Shown one piece after another: positions 1-9,037 of a DNA stretch of 64,000 bases; the stretch's first letter is position 1; each line of letters begins with the position of its first letter. The notes under the pieces are model-generated. The model was not told the origin of the DNA and ran no database searches. It worked only from the letters and a program-made list of their open reading frames with translations. Origin of the DNA: Planctomycetota bacterium (GTDB taxonomy: Bacteria > Planctomycetota > UBA1135 > GCA-002686595); contig JADJNY010000001.1 in NCBI GenBank assembly GCA_016714045.1, positions 868,001 to 932,000 of the forward strand, read 5' to 3'. Position numbers and translations under genes: made by a program.

Positions 1-2
1 AC

Positions 3-443
3 ATCGTTTCGTCGCGGCGCGCGCTTGCAGCGCTCGCGGACCACCCGCGCTTCAGCTTCAACTTCGACCCGTCGCACTTCGGGTACCAGGGCGTCGACTA
101 CCTCGCGTTCCTGCGCGAGTTCGGCGCGCGGACGTGGAACGTGCACGTGAAGGACGTCCACTGGGGCGCGCAAGGCGCCGAGGCCGGCGTCTTCGGCGGC
201 CACAGCGACTTCGGCAGCGTCGGACGCTTCTGGGACTTCCGCTCGCCGGGCCGCGGTCGCATCGACTTCGAGGGCATCCTGCGCGTCCTGAACCACGCGG
301 GATACCAAGGTCCGCTGACGGTGGAGTGGGAGGACCCGATGATGGACCGCGAGCACGGCGCGACCGAGGCGGCGGCGTTCGTGCGACGGCTCGACTTCCC
401 GCGCAGCAACCGCGCGTTCGACGCCGCGTTCTCGGAGGCGTAG
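3..443 (+). CDS. Sugar phosphate isomerase/epimerase, C-terminal part (5' end outside window)
   Basis: The reading frame is open from base 3 to the TAG at 441-443, so only about 146 C-terminal residues are present. The product looks like the C-terminal half of a xylose-isomerase-like TIM barrel (AP endonuclease 2 superfamily). Three metal-ligand neighbourhoods of that family are visible: NFDPSHF, HVKDVHW and VEWEDP, which normally supply Asp/His, His and Glu ligands. Such enzymes interconvert ketoses or epimerise sugars and inositols in the cytoplasm. The exact substrate cannot be told from this fragment. The last base triplet doubles as the start of a TAGCAT hexamer (441-446) that could be a -10 box for the next gene. 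Confidence 0.85.
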   Translation: MVSSRRALAALADHPRFSFNFDPSHFGYQGVDYLAFLREFGARTWNVHVKDVHWGAQGAEAGVFGGHSDFGSVGRFWDFRSPGRGRIDFEGILRVLNHAGYQGPLTVEWEDPMMDREHGATEAAAFVRRLDFPRSNRAFDAAFSEA

Positions 444-480
444 CATCCGGCCGGAGGGGGTCTTCCCGCCCCGGCACACC

Positions 481-2550
481 ATGCGCTCGCTCTCCGCACT
501 GCACTCGCTGTTCGCGAACCCGACCCCGGAGGCGGCCGCGCTGCTCCTCGACGTCTGCGCGCAGGTGCCCGGCATCGTGTTCGCGATCGGAGCCTCGGGC
601 AAGATCGCCTTCTCGGGCGGGCGCGACATCGCGAACCTGCCGTTCGACTCGCGGACGACGGTCGGGCACGACTACCGACAGGTGCTCGCGGGGCACGACA
701 TCGCGCTGCGCGACATCGCGCGCGGGCTCGCCGGCGAGGAGTTCGAGACGAAGACCGAGTTCCTCGGGCGCTACTTCGAGACGCGCTACAACCCGCTCCG
801 CGACGGCGCGGGCGTCGTCGGCCTGATCGGCATCGCGCACGACGTCACGAACCAGCGGCGGATGGAGCAGGAGCTCCAGCAGAGCCAGACGCTCTACCGC
901 ACGGTGATCGAGACGACGGACACGGGCTTCGTCATCCTCGACAAGGACGGGCTCGTCGTCGACGCGAACGACGAGTACTTGCGCATGACGGGCTACGAGC
1001 ACCTCGAGGAGCTGCTCGGCCGCCGCGTGACGGAGTGGACGGCTCCGCACGACCTGGAGCGCAACGCGGAGGAGGTCGAGAAGTGCCTCCGGTTCGGCAT
1101 GACGCGCAACCTGCGCGTCGACTACCTCGACCGCGAGGGCCGCATCGTCCCGATCGAGGTCAACGCGACGTACATCTACGTCGACGGCGAGCCGCGCATC
1201 CTCGCGCTGTGCCGCGACGTGAGCGAGCGCTTGCGGACGGAGGAGACGATCCGCCGCACGGAGGAGCGCTCCACGTCCGTGCTCGAGGCGATCGCGGATC
1301 CCGCGGTGGTCCTCGATTCGCGCGGGACGATCCTCGCGGTGAACGAGGGGTGGCGCGCGACGTTGCGCGCGTTCTCGTTCGCGCAGCGGATGAACGTCGG
1401 GCCGGGCGCGGACTACCTCGAGCTGTTCGAAGCCGCGGCCGCGGAAGGCGTGCGCGTCGCGGCGGAGTGCGCGGCGGGCATTCGCGACGTCCTCGCGGGC
1501 CGGAAGCTGCAGCACTCGATGGAGTTCGCCGTCGGCGAGGGCGACGAGCAGCGCTGGTACCTGAAGCGCGCGACGCGCCAGCGCGACGACGCGAACACGG
1601 TCGTCGTGATCCACGTCGATCTGACGGAGCAGAAGCGCGCGCAGCTCGCGATCCAGGCGAGCGAACGGCGCTTCCGCGCGCTCGTCGAGCTGTCGCCGGT
1701 CGGCGTGTTCCAGACCGACGCGCAGGGCGACTGCGTCTACGTCAACGCGAAGTGGTGCGCGCTCGCCGGGATGGAGCCCGATCGCGCGCGCGGGCGTGGT
1801 TGGGCGGACGCGTTGCACCCCGACGACCGGATCCGCGTGTACGAACAGTGGTATCGATCAACCCACACCGGCGAGCCCTTCGCGCTCGACTACCGCTTTC
1901 GTGATTCGAAGGGGCGCGTCACGTGGTTGCACGGGCGGGCCGTCCTCATCAAGGACGACGCGGGCAACGTGAAGGGCAGCGTGGGAACCGTCGACGAGAT
2001 CTCGGACGTGCGTGTCCAGGAGATCGAGGCCCGACGCGCCCGACAAGGCGGCCAGGTCGAGCCGCCGGAGCTCGGACGTCGCGACCGTCGCACCGGGCTC
2101 GCGGACGCCCGCGACCTGCTCGTGGACCTCGCGTACCGCGCGACGGCGCGCAGCGAAGGCCGCAGTCTGGCGCTCGTGCGCATGGAGATCGACGCGCGCT
2201 CGCTCCCGCCCGGGCGCACGACGCCCGCGGAGCGCGACGACGCGCTCCGGGCGATCGCGCGGATCACCACGGGGCTGCTGCGCGCCGACGACCACGTCGC
2301 GATGCGCGGCGAGGAGGGCTTCCTGCTCGCGCTGCCCGGCGCCACGCCCGCCGGCGCGCGCGCGTGCGCCGAGCGCGTGCGCGGAGCGATCGAACGCTCC
2401 GCATGGCTCGGCAGCGCCGTCACCGTGAGCCTCGGCGTCGCGCACGGCAGCGATCAGGAGGGCGAGCTCGAACGCCTCTGCGTCGTCGCGGACGAACAGC
2501 TCGCAGCGGCGGTCCGCGCGGGCGGCAATCGCGTGCTGGCTCCGAGCTGA
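481..2550 (+). CDS. Multi-PAS sensor protein with a degenerate GGDEF domain
   Basis: This 689-residue protein has no signal peptide or membrane segment, so it is probably a cytoplasmic sensor. Four PAS-type modules can be followed at roughly residues 25-125, 140-255, 265-395 and 400-515. Each ends in a characteristic turn such as IAHDVTNQRR, LCRDVSERLR or HVDLTEQKRA. The C-terminal 150 residues have the length and fold pattern of a GGDEF diguanylate cyclase (DRRTGLADAR start, AGGNRV end). The signature loop, however, reads RGEEGF instead of GG(D/E)EF, and the usual metal-binding Asp of the first strand is replaced (VRMEID). Catalysis is therefore doubtful, and a role as a degenerate receptor or partner domain is more likely. 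The start is the ATG at 481, preceded by a GC-rich gap of 37 bases. Confidence 0.85.
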   Translation: MRSLSALHSLFANPTPEAAALLLDVCAQVPGIVFAIGASGKIAFSGGRDIANLPFDSRTTVGHDYRQVLAGHDIALRDIARGLAGEEFETKTEFLGRYFETRYNPLRDGAGVVGLIGIAHDVTNQRRMEQELQQSQTLYRTVIETTDTGFVILDKDGLVVDANDEYLRMTGYEHLEELLGRRVTEWTAPHDLERNAEEVEKCLRFGMTRNLRVDYLDREGRIVPIEVNATYIYVDGEPRILALCRDVSERLRTEETIRRTEERSTSVLEAIADPAVVLDSRGTILAVNEGWRATLRAFSFAQRMNVGPGADYLELFEAAAAEGVRVAAECAAGIRDVLAGRKLQHSMEFAVGEGDEQRWYLKRATRQRDDANTVVVIHVDLTEQKRAQLAIQASERRFRALVELSPVGVFQTDAQGDCVYVNAKWCALAGMEPDRARGRGWADALHPDDRIRVYEQWYRSTHTGEPFALDYRFRDSKGRVTWLHGRAVLIKDDAGNVKGSVGTVDEISDVRVQEIEARRARQGGQVEPPELGRRDRRTGLADARDLLVDLAYRATARSEGRSLALVRMEIDARSLPPGRTTPAERDDALRAIARITTGLLRADDHVAMRGEEGFLLALPGATPAGARACAERVRGAIERSAWLGSAVTVSLGVAHGSDQEGELERLCVVADEQLAAAVRAGGNRVLAPS

Positions 2551-2770
2551 GGAGCGCGTCGGGCGCGCACTCCGGTGCGGCGGAGGGGCTCGGGGCCTCG
2601 TGACCGAGACCGGCGCGGAGCTCGGTCGCTGCGCATCGAAGGGTGTTGGGCGCCGCAGCGCGCGGCGAAGTCGGCCTGGAGGCTCGCCGGGGCGCGCGAG
2701 GACGGGTACAAGTTGCCCCGCGCGCCCGCACCGGACGCGCGCCCTCTCGGTCCTCTTCGAGCCCCCCCGC

Positions 2771-4075
2771 ATGAAGAACGAGCCCGTGCCCGCGCTCCTC
2801 CCCCGGTTGTCGTTGATGATGTTCCTGCAGTACGCGATCTGGGGCGCGTGGCTGCCGATCCTGTTCCCGTTCCTCGCGGGTCACCGGCACTTCACGAACG
2901 ATCAGATCGGCTGGATGTTCGCGGTGGGGGCCCTGGGCGCGATCATCGCCCCCTTCATCGCGGGCCAGGTCGCGGACCGCTGGTTCGCGACGCAGAAGTT
3001 CCTCGGCGTGCTGCATCTCGGCGGCGCCGTGCTCATGTGGCAGCTCGCGGAGATCGCGACGTTCGACGGCTTCTTGTGGTTCTCGTTCGCGTATTCGCTC
3101 CTGTACTGCCCGACGATGCCGCTGACGAACAGCCTCGCGTTCCACCACCTGCCCGACGCGAACGCGCAGTTCGGCAAGGTCCGCCTGTGGGGCACGATCG
3201 GCTGGATCGCGGTCGGCATCGCGATGGGGCAGTGGCTCCTGCACCAGCACACGCCCGACGCGGCGAAGGAGGTCGTCGAGGCGGCGCAGAACGCCGGCCG
3301 CGCGGACGCGTTCAAGCTCGCGTCCATCCTGGGCGGGCTGATGGGCGTCTACTGCTTCACGCTGCCGAACACACCGCCGCAGATGGGCAAGAAGAACGTC
3401 GCGATCGCCGAGGCCTTCGAGGCCGTGTCCAAGAACCCGCTGCTCACGCTCTTCCTGCTCACGATCCCGATCGCGTGCATCCACCAGTTCTACTTCGTGC
3501 ACACGTCGGGCTTCCTGTCCGCGTTCCAGTCCGACGCGGCCGCCGCGATCAACCAGGTGTTCGGCGTCGGCGGCGGCGGGCTGATGACGGTCGGGCAGAT
3601 GACCGAGATCCTCGTGCTCGCGGTCGTGCCGCTCGTCGCGCGCTGGACGTCGCGCAAGACGATCCTCGTCGTCGGGACGATCGCCTACGCCGTCCGCATG
3701 GCGCTCTTCGCGTACGTGCACGAGCTGCCGCTGCCGCCGATCCTGACGCTCGTCCTTGGGGTCGCGCTGCACGGCGTGTGCTTCGGTTGCTTCATCTTCC
3801 TCGCGTTCATGATCATCGACGAAGAGGCGCCGAAGGACGTGCGCGCGAGCACGCAGAGCCTCTACAACCTCGTCATCGTCGGCCTCGGCATCATCGTCGG
3901 GAGCATGGTGTCGACGAGCATCGCGACGTGGGCGCAGCACGGCGCTCCGGCCCTCGACTACGCGAACGCCGAGCACACGCGCTCCTTGTTCTCGATCCCG
4001 ATGTGGGCCTCGTTCGGGGTCCTCGTCCTCCTGCTCGCGTTCTACCCCGGCGGCAAGCGCGCGCCGGTCGCCTGA
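2771..4075 (+). CDS. MFS transporter of the nucleoside permease (NupG/XapB-like) family
   Basis: The 434-residue product is hydrophobic throughout and consistent with 12 membrane helices. Its N-terminus (LSLMMFLQYAIWGAWLP) is the signature of the nucleoside:H+ symporter branch of the major facilitator superfamily. The segment GKVRLWGTIGWI after helix 4 also fits this family. The start chosen is the ATG at 2771. An in-frame upstream extension to 2600 is Arg/Gly-rich and not conserved-looking. The downstream gene begins 12 nt after the stop and a third follows 2 nt after that. The transporter therefore probably brings in a substrate handled together with the two secreted proteins. In planctomycetes such permeases often sit beside sugar-processing DUF1080 proteins, so the substrate may be a sugar or nucleoside. 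Confidence 0.88.
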   Translation: MKNEPVPALLPRLSLMMFLQYAIWGAWLPILFPFLAGHRHFTNDQIGWMFAVGALGAIIAPFIAGQVADRWFATQKFLGVLHLGGAVLMWQLAEIATFDGFLWFSFAYSLLYCPTMPLTNSLAFHHLPDANAQFGKVRLWGTIGWIAVGIAMGQWLLHQHTPDAAKEVVEAAQNAGRADAFKLASILGGLMGVYCFTLPNTPPQMGKKNVAIAEAFEAVSKNPLLTLFLLTIPIACIHQFYFVHTSGFLSAFQSDAAAAINQVFGVGGGGLMTVGQMTEILVLAVVPLVARWTSRKTILVVGTIAYAVRMALFAYVHELPLPPILTLVLGVALHGVCFGCFIFLAFMIIDEEAPKDVRASTQSLYNLVIVGLGIIVGSMVSTSIATWAQHGAPALDYANAEHTRSLFSIPMWASFGVLVLLLAFYPGGKRAPVA

Positions 4076-4087
4076 GGGTTCCACTCC

Positions 4088-4944
4088 ATGATCGAAGCCC
4101 TGCTCCTCGCGCTCGCCGCGCACGCTCCGCTGCAAGGTCCGTCCGTCAGCCCGCGCGACCGCGACCCGTGGGTGTTCCGTAGCGTCCTCGACCAGCGCCC
4201 GCGCATCGTGACGCTCGCGCTGAACGAGGAGATGTGGGTCGCCTACGACGCGCAGACCTGCGGCCTGTACAAGTGCTGGAAGGGCGGCGTCGACCTCAAG
4301 GGCGCCGTCTACACGACCGTGCACGGCGACCAGCCGCTCACGCGCGGCCCCGTGTACACGCTCGGCGTCGACGGCGTCGTGTGGGGGCGGAGAAGGACGG
4401 GAAGGCGCTCGACGTGAAGACGAACTGGCGCGGGTACTTCCTCAAGGAGGGCCGCGCCCACTTCCTGTACGAGGTCGTGCTGCCCGACGGCGTGCGCCTC
4501 TCGATCCAGGAGACGCCGGACTACTTCACGAGCGAGCAGGTGCTGCCCGAGCCGGCGCTCGACGAGCTCGCGCTCGTGCACGGGTTGCCGACGCTCTACC
4601 GGAGCTTCCTCGTCGACGCGATCCCCGACGGCGTCCTGCTCTACGCGCGCCTGCGCAGCGACGGCGAGCACCTTCTGCGCCGCGAGCTCTACCCGCCCGG
4701 CGTGCTGCGCAACGAGCGCGTCCTCGAGGACGCGAGCAACGCCGCGTCGGCGAAGAAGACGTTCGTGTCGGAGCTCGTGTTCAGCCAGGCGTCGCTCCTG
4801 GCGAACGTCGTGTCCTTCTACGAGCCGCTGCCGGATCTGCCCGCGGCCGACAAGGCCAAGGGGGACGCGAAACCGGCCGCGAAGCAGCCCGCCGCGCCGA
4901 AATCGAACGGCGATGCGCCCGCCGAACCCAAGCAGGACCGCTGA
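4088..4944 (+). CDS. Secreted protein of unknown function, reading frame broken by a one-base deletion
   Basis: The N-terminal part (4088 to about 4383) begins with a short hydrophobic leader and contains DPWVFRSVLDQRPR and NEEMWVAYDAQ. As far as I recall, this pattern also occurs at the N-terminus of planctomycete and Bacteroidetes secreted dehydrogenase or cytochrome-linked proteins. The rest continues in another frame as EKDGKALDVKTNWRGYF through to the stop at 4944. Adding one G to the five-G run at 4383-4387 joins them smoothly (VVWG-AEKDGK) into about 285 residues, and the total length agrees with a single missing base. The C-terminus is a Lys/Pro/Ala-rich tail. The gene lies between the permease and the PA14/propeller gene with gaps of 12 and 2 nt, so it belongs to their operon. 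Whether the break is real or a sequencing error cannot be settled here. Confidence 0.7.
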
Positions 4945-4946
4945 CC

Positions 4947-7604
4947 ATGCGCGCGCTCACCGCCCTGCTCCTCGCGTCCTCTGCGTTCGTCGTCGCGCCG
5001 CGCGCGTCCGCCCAGGACGACGGACGTCCGCGCCAGCCCGGCCTCTGGGCGCGCTTCTATTTCGCGGGGAAGCCGATGGAGAAGCTCCCCGTGCTCGTCG
5101 CGAACCAGACGCCGAACGTGTCCGTGCTGCTCGACGTGCTCGACCTCGAGAGCGGCGAGAACGGCACGGCGCCGGGCTGCGGCGACATGACGTCGACGTT
5201 CGTCGCGCGCGTCGAGGGCTTCCTCGAGGTGACGACGCCGGGCCGCTACGGCCTGCGGCTCACGAGCGACGACGGCTCGCGCCTCGCGCTCGACGGCCGC
5301 ACCGTGATCGATCACGACGGTCTGCACGCGCCGAAGGCGAAGGACGCCGATGTGGAGCTCGCGGCCGGCGTGCACGCGCTCGGGATCGAGTTCTTCCAGA
5401 CGTACGGAGGTTGGACCCTCAAGCTCGAGTGGAAGAAGCCCGGCGCGTCGGCGTGGGAGGTCGTGCCGAAGACGGCATTGAGCTCGCACGCGGGCGAGAT
5501 GCGCATCACGTCGCCGGGCGTGAAGAAGGTGCTCCTTCCGCTCGAGAAGGGCTCGCCGGGCGACGGTCAGCCGCTGGTCGACGTGCACCCCGCGTACGAC
5601 CTCTCGACCGTGCGGCCCGAGTCGTTCGAGCCGCGCGTCGGCGGGCTCGCGTTCTCGGACGATGGGAAGCTGTACGTGTCGACGTGGGACCCCGAGGGTT
5701 GCGTGTACGTCCTCGACGGCGTGCAGCAGGACGACCGCTCGAAGATCACGGCGAAGAAGATCGCGGCGGGGCTCGCGGAGCCGCTCGGGCTCGCGTTCGT
5801 CGGTAAGCGCCTCTTCGTGCTGCAGAAACAGGAGCTGACGGAGCTCCTCGACGACGACGGCGACGGCGTCATCGACCACTACGCCGCGATCTCGAGCGAC
5901 TGGGGCGTCACGGCGAACTTCCACGAGTTCGCCTTCGGCCTCGTGTTCAAGGACGGGTGGTTCTACGCGAACCTCGCGACCGCGATCGACCCGGGCGGTC
6001 GCAGCACGCGGCCGCAGAACGAGGACCGCGGCAAGACGATCCGCATCCGCCTCACGGACGGCAAGGTCGAGACCGTCGCGACGGGCGAGCGCACGCCGAA
6101 TGGCATCGGTCTCGGCGTCGACGGCGAGATCTTCTTCTGCGACAACCAGGGCGACTGGCTGCCCTCGTCGAAGCTGATCCACCTGCAACCCGGCGCGTTC
6201 TACGGCTCGCGCAGTGTCTTGCTCGACCGGGCGAAGGACCTGAAGGAGACGCCGCCCGCGCTGTGGCTGCCGCAGAACGAGATCGGGAACTCGCCCGGAC
6301 AACCGGGTCTGATCCCCGACGGCCACGGCCCGTACTCGGGTCAGATGTGCCACGGCGAGGTGACGCACGGCGGCGTGAAGCGCGACGTGCTCGAGAAGAT
6401 CGAGGGCGCGTACCAAGGCGCGGTGTTCCGCTGGACGCAGGGCCTCGAAGCGGGCGTGAACCGCCTCGTGTTCGGCCCGGACAAGGCGCTCTACGTCGGC
6501 GGCATCGGCTCGACGGGCAACTGGGGGCAAGAGGGCAAGAAGCGCTTCGGGCTCCAGCGGTTGAGGTTCAACGGCCGCGTGCCGTTCGAGCCGCTCGCGT
6601 TGCGCGCGAAGAGCGACGGGTTCGAGCTCGAGTTCACGGAGCCGCTCGCGCTCGGCGTGGGTTGGGAGGCCGAGAACTACCTCGTGCAGCAGTGGCACTA
6701 CGTGCCCACGGACGAATACGGCGGTCCGAAGGTCGGCGAGGAGACGCTGAAGGTCTCCGCCGTGCGCGTCTCGGACGACCGGCGCAAGGTCGACCTGTGG
6801 ATCGACGGGCTGAAGGCGGGGAGCGTCGTCTACCTGCGACTCGTCGGCGGCTTGCTCTCCGAAAGCGGGCGCGCGCCGTGGACGACAGAGGCGTGGTACA
6901 CGCTGAATCGCATCCCGAAGAACCTCGCGCGCGATCGCTCGGCAGCGGCGAAGGCCCAGCAGGCATCGGGGCCCGCGCAGAACGTGCTCACGGCGGAGGA
7001 GCGTGCGGCGGGCTGGCGCCTCCTCTTCGACGGCACGACGACGAACGGCTGGCGCGGCTACAAGCAGGCTGCGCTGCCCGCGGGGTGGCGCGTGATCGAC
7101 GGCGCGCTCGTGCGCGAAGCGGGCGGCGGCGACATCGTGACGGAGGAGGAGTTCGCCGACCTCGAGCTCGAGCTCGACTGGAAGCTCGCCGAAGGCGGCA
7201 ACAGCGGCGTCTTCTTCCACGTGATGGAGGACAAGGGCTACCCGTGGGAGACCGGGCCGGAGATGCAGATCCTCGACAACGACCGGCACGGCGACGGGAA
7301 GAACCCGCTGACGTCCGCGGGCTCGAACTACGCTCTGCACGCGCCGCCGTCCGACGTCACGCGACCGATCGGCCTGTGGAACCGCGCGCGGCTCGTCGTG
7401 AAGGGGAGCCACGTCGAGCACTGGCTCAACGGCAAGAAGCTCGTCGAGTACGAGCTGTGGACCGACGAGTGGAAGGCGCTCGTCGCCGCGAGCAAGTTCG
7501 CGTCGATGCCGGCCTACGGCCTCGCGAGGAAGGGCCGGATCGCGCTGCAGGACCACGGTGATCGCGTCGAGTTCCGCAACGTCAAGGTGCGTACGCCGCG
7601 GTAG
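4947..7604 (+). CDS. Secreted PA14 - beta-propeller - DUF1080 (3-keto-disaccharide hydrolase-like) protein
   Basis: This 885-residue exported protein has a signal peptide of about 23 residues (cut near ASAQ). Residues 30-165 form a PA14-type carbohydrate-binding beta barrel (GRYGLRLTSDDGSRL, GVHALGIEFFQ). Residues 200-550 resemble a glucose/sorbosone-dehydrogenase-like propeller (GLAFSDDGKLYVS, RTPNGIGLGVDGEIFF). Residues 690-885 are a DUF1080 concanavalin-like domain (WRLLFDGTTTNGW, GNSGVFFHVMEDKG, PEMQILDN). DUF1080 members include 3-keto-glycoside hydrolases. Together with the upstream permease this suggests extracellular carbohydrate binding, oxidation or hydrolysis, with uptake of the product. 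The substrate is unknown. The ATG at 4947 is 2 nt after the previous stop, which indicates translational coupling. Confidence 0.85.
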   Translation: MRALTALLLASSAFVVAPRASAQDDGRPRQPGLWARFYFAGKPMEKLPVLVANQTPNVSVLLDVLDLESGENGTAPGCGDMTSTFVARVEGFLEVTTPGRYGLRLTSDDGSRLALDGRTVIDHDGLHAPKAKDADVELAAGVHALGIEFFQTYGGWTLKLEWKKPGASAWEVVPKTALSSHAGEMRITSPGVKKVLLPLEKGSPGDGQPLVDVHPAYDLSTVRPESFEPRVGGLAFSDDGKLYVSTWDPEGCVYVLDGVQQDDRSKITAKKIAAGLAEPLGLAFVGKRLFVLQKQELTELLDDDGDGVIDHYAAISSDWGVTANFHEFAFGLVFKDGWFYANLATAIDPGGRSTRPQNEDRGKTIRIRLTDGKVETVATGERTPNGIGLGVDGEIFFCDNQGDWLPSSKLIHLQPGAFYGSRSVLLDRAKDLKETPPALWLPQNEIGNSPGQPGLIPDGHGPYSGQMCHGEVTHGGVKRDVLEKIEGAYQGAVFRWTQGLEAGVNRLVFGPDKALYVGGIGSTGNWGQEGKKRFGLQRLRFNGRVPFEPLALRAKSDGFELEFTEPLALGVGWEAENYLVQQWHYVPTDEYGGPKVGEETLKVSAVRVSDDRRKVDLWIDGLKAGSVVYLRLVGGLLSESGRAPWTTEAWYTLNRIPKNLARDRSAAAKAQQASGPAQNVLTAEERAAGWRLLFDGTTTNGWRGYKQAALPAGWRVIDGALVREAGGGDIVTEEEFADLELELDWKLAEGGNSGVFFHVMEDKGYPWETGPEMQILDNDRHGDGKNPLTSAGSNYALHAPPSDVTRPIGLWNRARLVVKGSHVEHWLNGKKLVEYELWTDEWKALVAASKFASMPAYGLARKGRIALQDHGDRVEFRNVKVRTPR

Positions 7605-7707
7605 GCGTTCGAGCGCCTCGCCGCGCACGCGACGCGCGGCGAGGCTACTTCGCACCGAGCGTTCCCCGCGCGTGGCTCCGAGCGCCCGCGGCGACTAAGA
7701 TCGAGAC

Positions 7708-8820
7708 GTGAGCAGCGCCCGGAACCTGGTGGTCAAGCGCGGCGAGGTGCACGTCCTCTTCGCGTACGACGTCGGCCTCTCGATCGACCTCGCGCGCTCG
7801 AAGCAGCACATCACCGACCTGACCGAAGTTGCGGAGATCAAGCACCGCGGCCACGCGCCGCGCTACTTCCAGTTCGACCCGCCGCCGCTGCGCGTGACGC
7901 AGAAGGTGAGCTCGATCCAGATCGACGCGCACACGACGAAGGCCGCGGTCGAGGTGCTCGTCTACGACTTCGGCGGCGTCTCGGTCGCGTACGAGATCCC
8001 GTTCGAGGGGCCGCTCGAGGACCTCGTGCGCCTCTCGTGCGAGCTCGCGTCGAGCACCGTGCTCCGCGAGGACTCGCTCGAGCGCGTGCAGGCGCTCCTC
8101 GCCGTGATCGAGCCCGCGGTGAACAAGGCCGCGATCGCGCCGCTGACCGAGGACTACACGATCTTCCTCGTCGAGGAGTTCCAGCGCGACGTCGCGCCGG
8201 ACGAGCTCGTCACGCAGAACGCGAGCACGATCGCGCGCATCCTGCGCTCGGAGACGGACGAGCTCTCCGAGCAGGAGACGGTCGAGGCCGTCTCGAACCG
8301 CGTCTCGTTCGGCACGCGGGACGTTGCGGTGATCGACTGGAACGCGGCGCTGCTCTACGACAAGGAGAGCGAGGACACGCGCGCGGTGCTCGAGTTCGCC
8401 AACCTCCAGCTGCTCGAGCTGCGCTTCCTCGACGAGGAGCTCGATCGCGCGCTCGATCGTTCCTACGAGCTGATCGGGAAGCGCGGCGGCTTCGCATCGC
8501 TTCGCATGCCGGGTGAAACGCGCAAGGAGCTCGGCCGCGTCGCACGGCTCCAGGTCGACAGCGCGATCCTGTTCGAGCGCGTCAACAACGCGCTCAAGCT
8601 GCTCGGCGACCAGTACCTCGCGCGCGTCTACCGCGCCGCCTCCCAGCGCTACCGCCTGCACGAGTGGAACACGACGCTGCTGCGCAAGCTCGAGACGATC
8701 GAGAACATCTACGACAAGGTCCACGACCAGTCGGCCGGCTTCCGCATGGAGATGCTCGAGTGGATCATCGTGATCCTCTTCGTCGTCGACATCGTCCTGG
8801 TCCTGTTCCAGGGCCACTGA
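7708..8820 (+). CDS. RMD1/YagE (DUF155)-like protein with C-terminal membrane helix
   Basis: The 370-residue product is soluble for most of its length and ends in one strong membrane helix (EWIIVILFVVDIVLVLF). The order of features matches the RMD1/YagE (DUF155) family: a beta-rich N-terminal half, a long helical segment near residues 215-345 with ENIYDKVHDQSAG, and a tail anchor. The molecular function of the family in bacteria is unknown. The start is a GTG at 7708. A TAAGAT hexamer ends 6 nt upstream, so the mRNA may be nearly leaderless. The gene converges on the next one, and two stem-loops lie between them. Confidence 0.7.
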   Translation: MSSARNLVVKRGEVHVLFAYDVGLSIDLARSKQHITDLTEVAEIKHRGHAPRYFQFDPPPLRVTQKVSSIQIDAHTTKAAVEVLVYDFGGVSVAYEIPFEGPLEDLVRLSCELASSTVLREDSLERVQALLAVIEPAVNKAAIAPLTEDYTIFLVEEFQRDVAPDELVTQNASTIARILRSETDELSEQETVEAVSNRVSFGTRDVAVIDWNAALLYDKESEDTRAVLEFANLQLLELRFLDEELDRALDRSYELIGKRGGFASLRMPGETRKELGRVARLQVDSAILFERVNNALKLLGDQYLARVYRAASQRYRLHEWNTTLLRKLETIENIYDKVHDQSAGFRMEMLEWIIVILFVVDIVLVLFQGH

Positions 8821-8840
8821 TCCGCCCTCTCCCAACTAGA

Positions 8841-8888
8841 ACTCCGTGTTCGATTGGACCGGTCCTCCGGTCCGATCGAACGCGGAGT
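8841..8888. terminator. 22-bp stem-loop between convergent genes
   Basis: Positions 8841-8862 and 8867-8888 pair over 22 bases around a TCCT loop. As + strand RNA there are no mismatches, only two G-U pairs. On the - strand the same two positions would be A-C mismatches, so the structure favours the + transcript. It lies 20 nt after the stop of the 7708-8820 gene and probably ends or stabilises that message. There is no T-run. Confidence 0.6.
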
Positions 8889-8989
8889 CCGGGATGCGAA
8901 GCACCCGCTGTGTTCCGTTGCGCCGCTCTCTCCTCGGCTCTGCACCCGCCTGACGGCTCCCTCCGTCGCGAGTCACCCCGCCCAACGAA

Positions 8990-9013
8990 ACGCGGGGCCC
9001 ATCGGCCCCGCGT
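8990..9013 (-). terminator. Probable intrinsic terminator of the HEAT-repeat gene
   Basis: A perfect 10-bp stem (ACGCGGGGCC against GGCCCCGCGT) with a 4-nt loop lies 24 nt past the stop codon of the - strand gene. Read on the - strand it is followed by TTCGTT, a short T-rich tail. Confidence 0.6.
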
Positions 9014-9037
9014 CCCACGCCGCACCGCACGCGCAGC

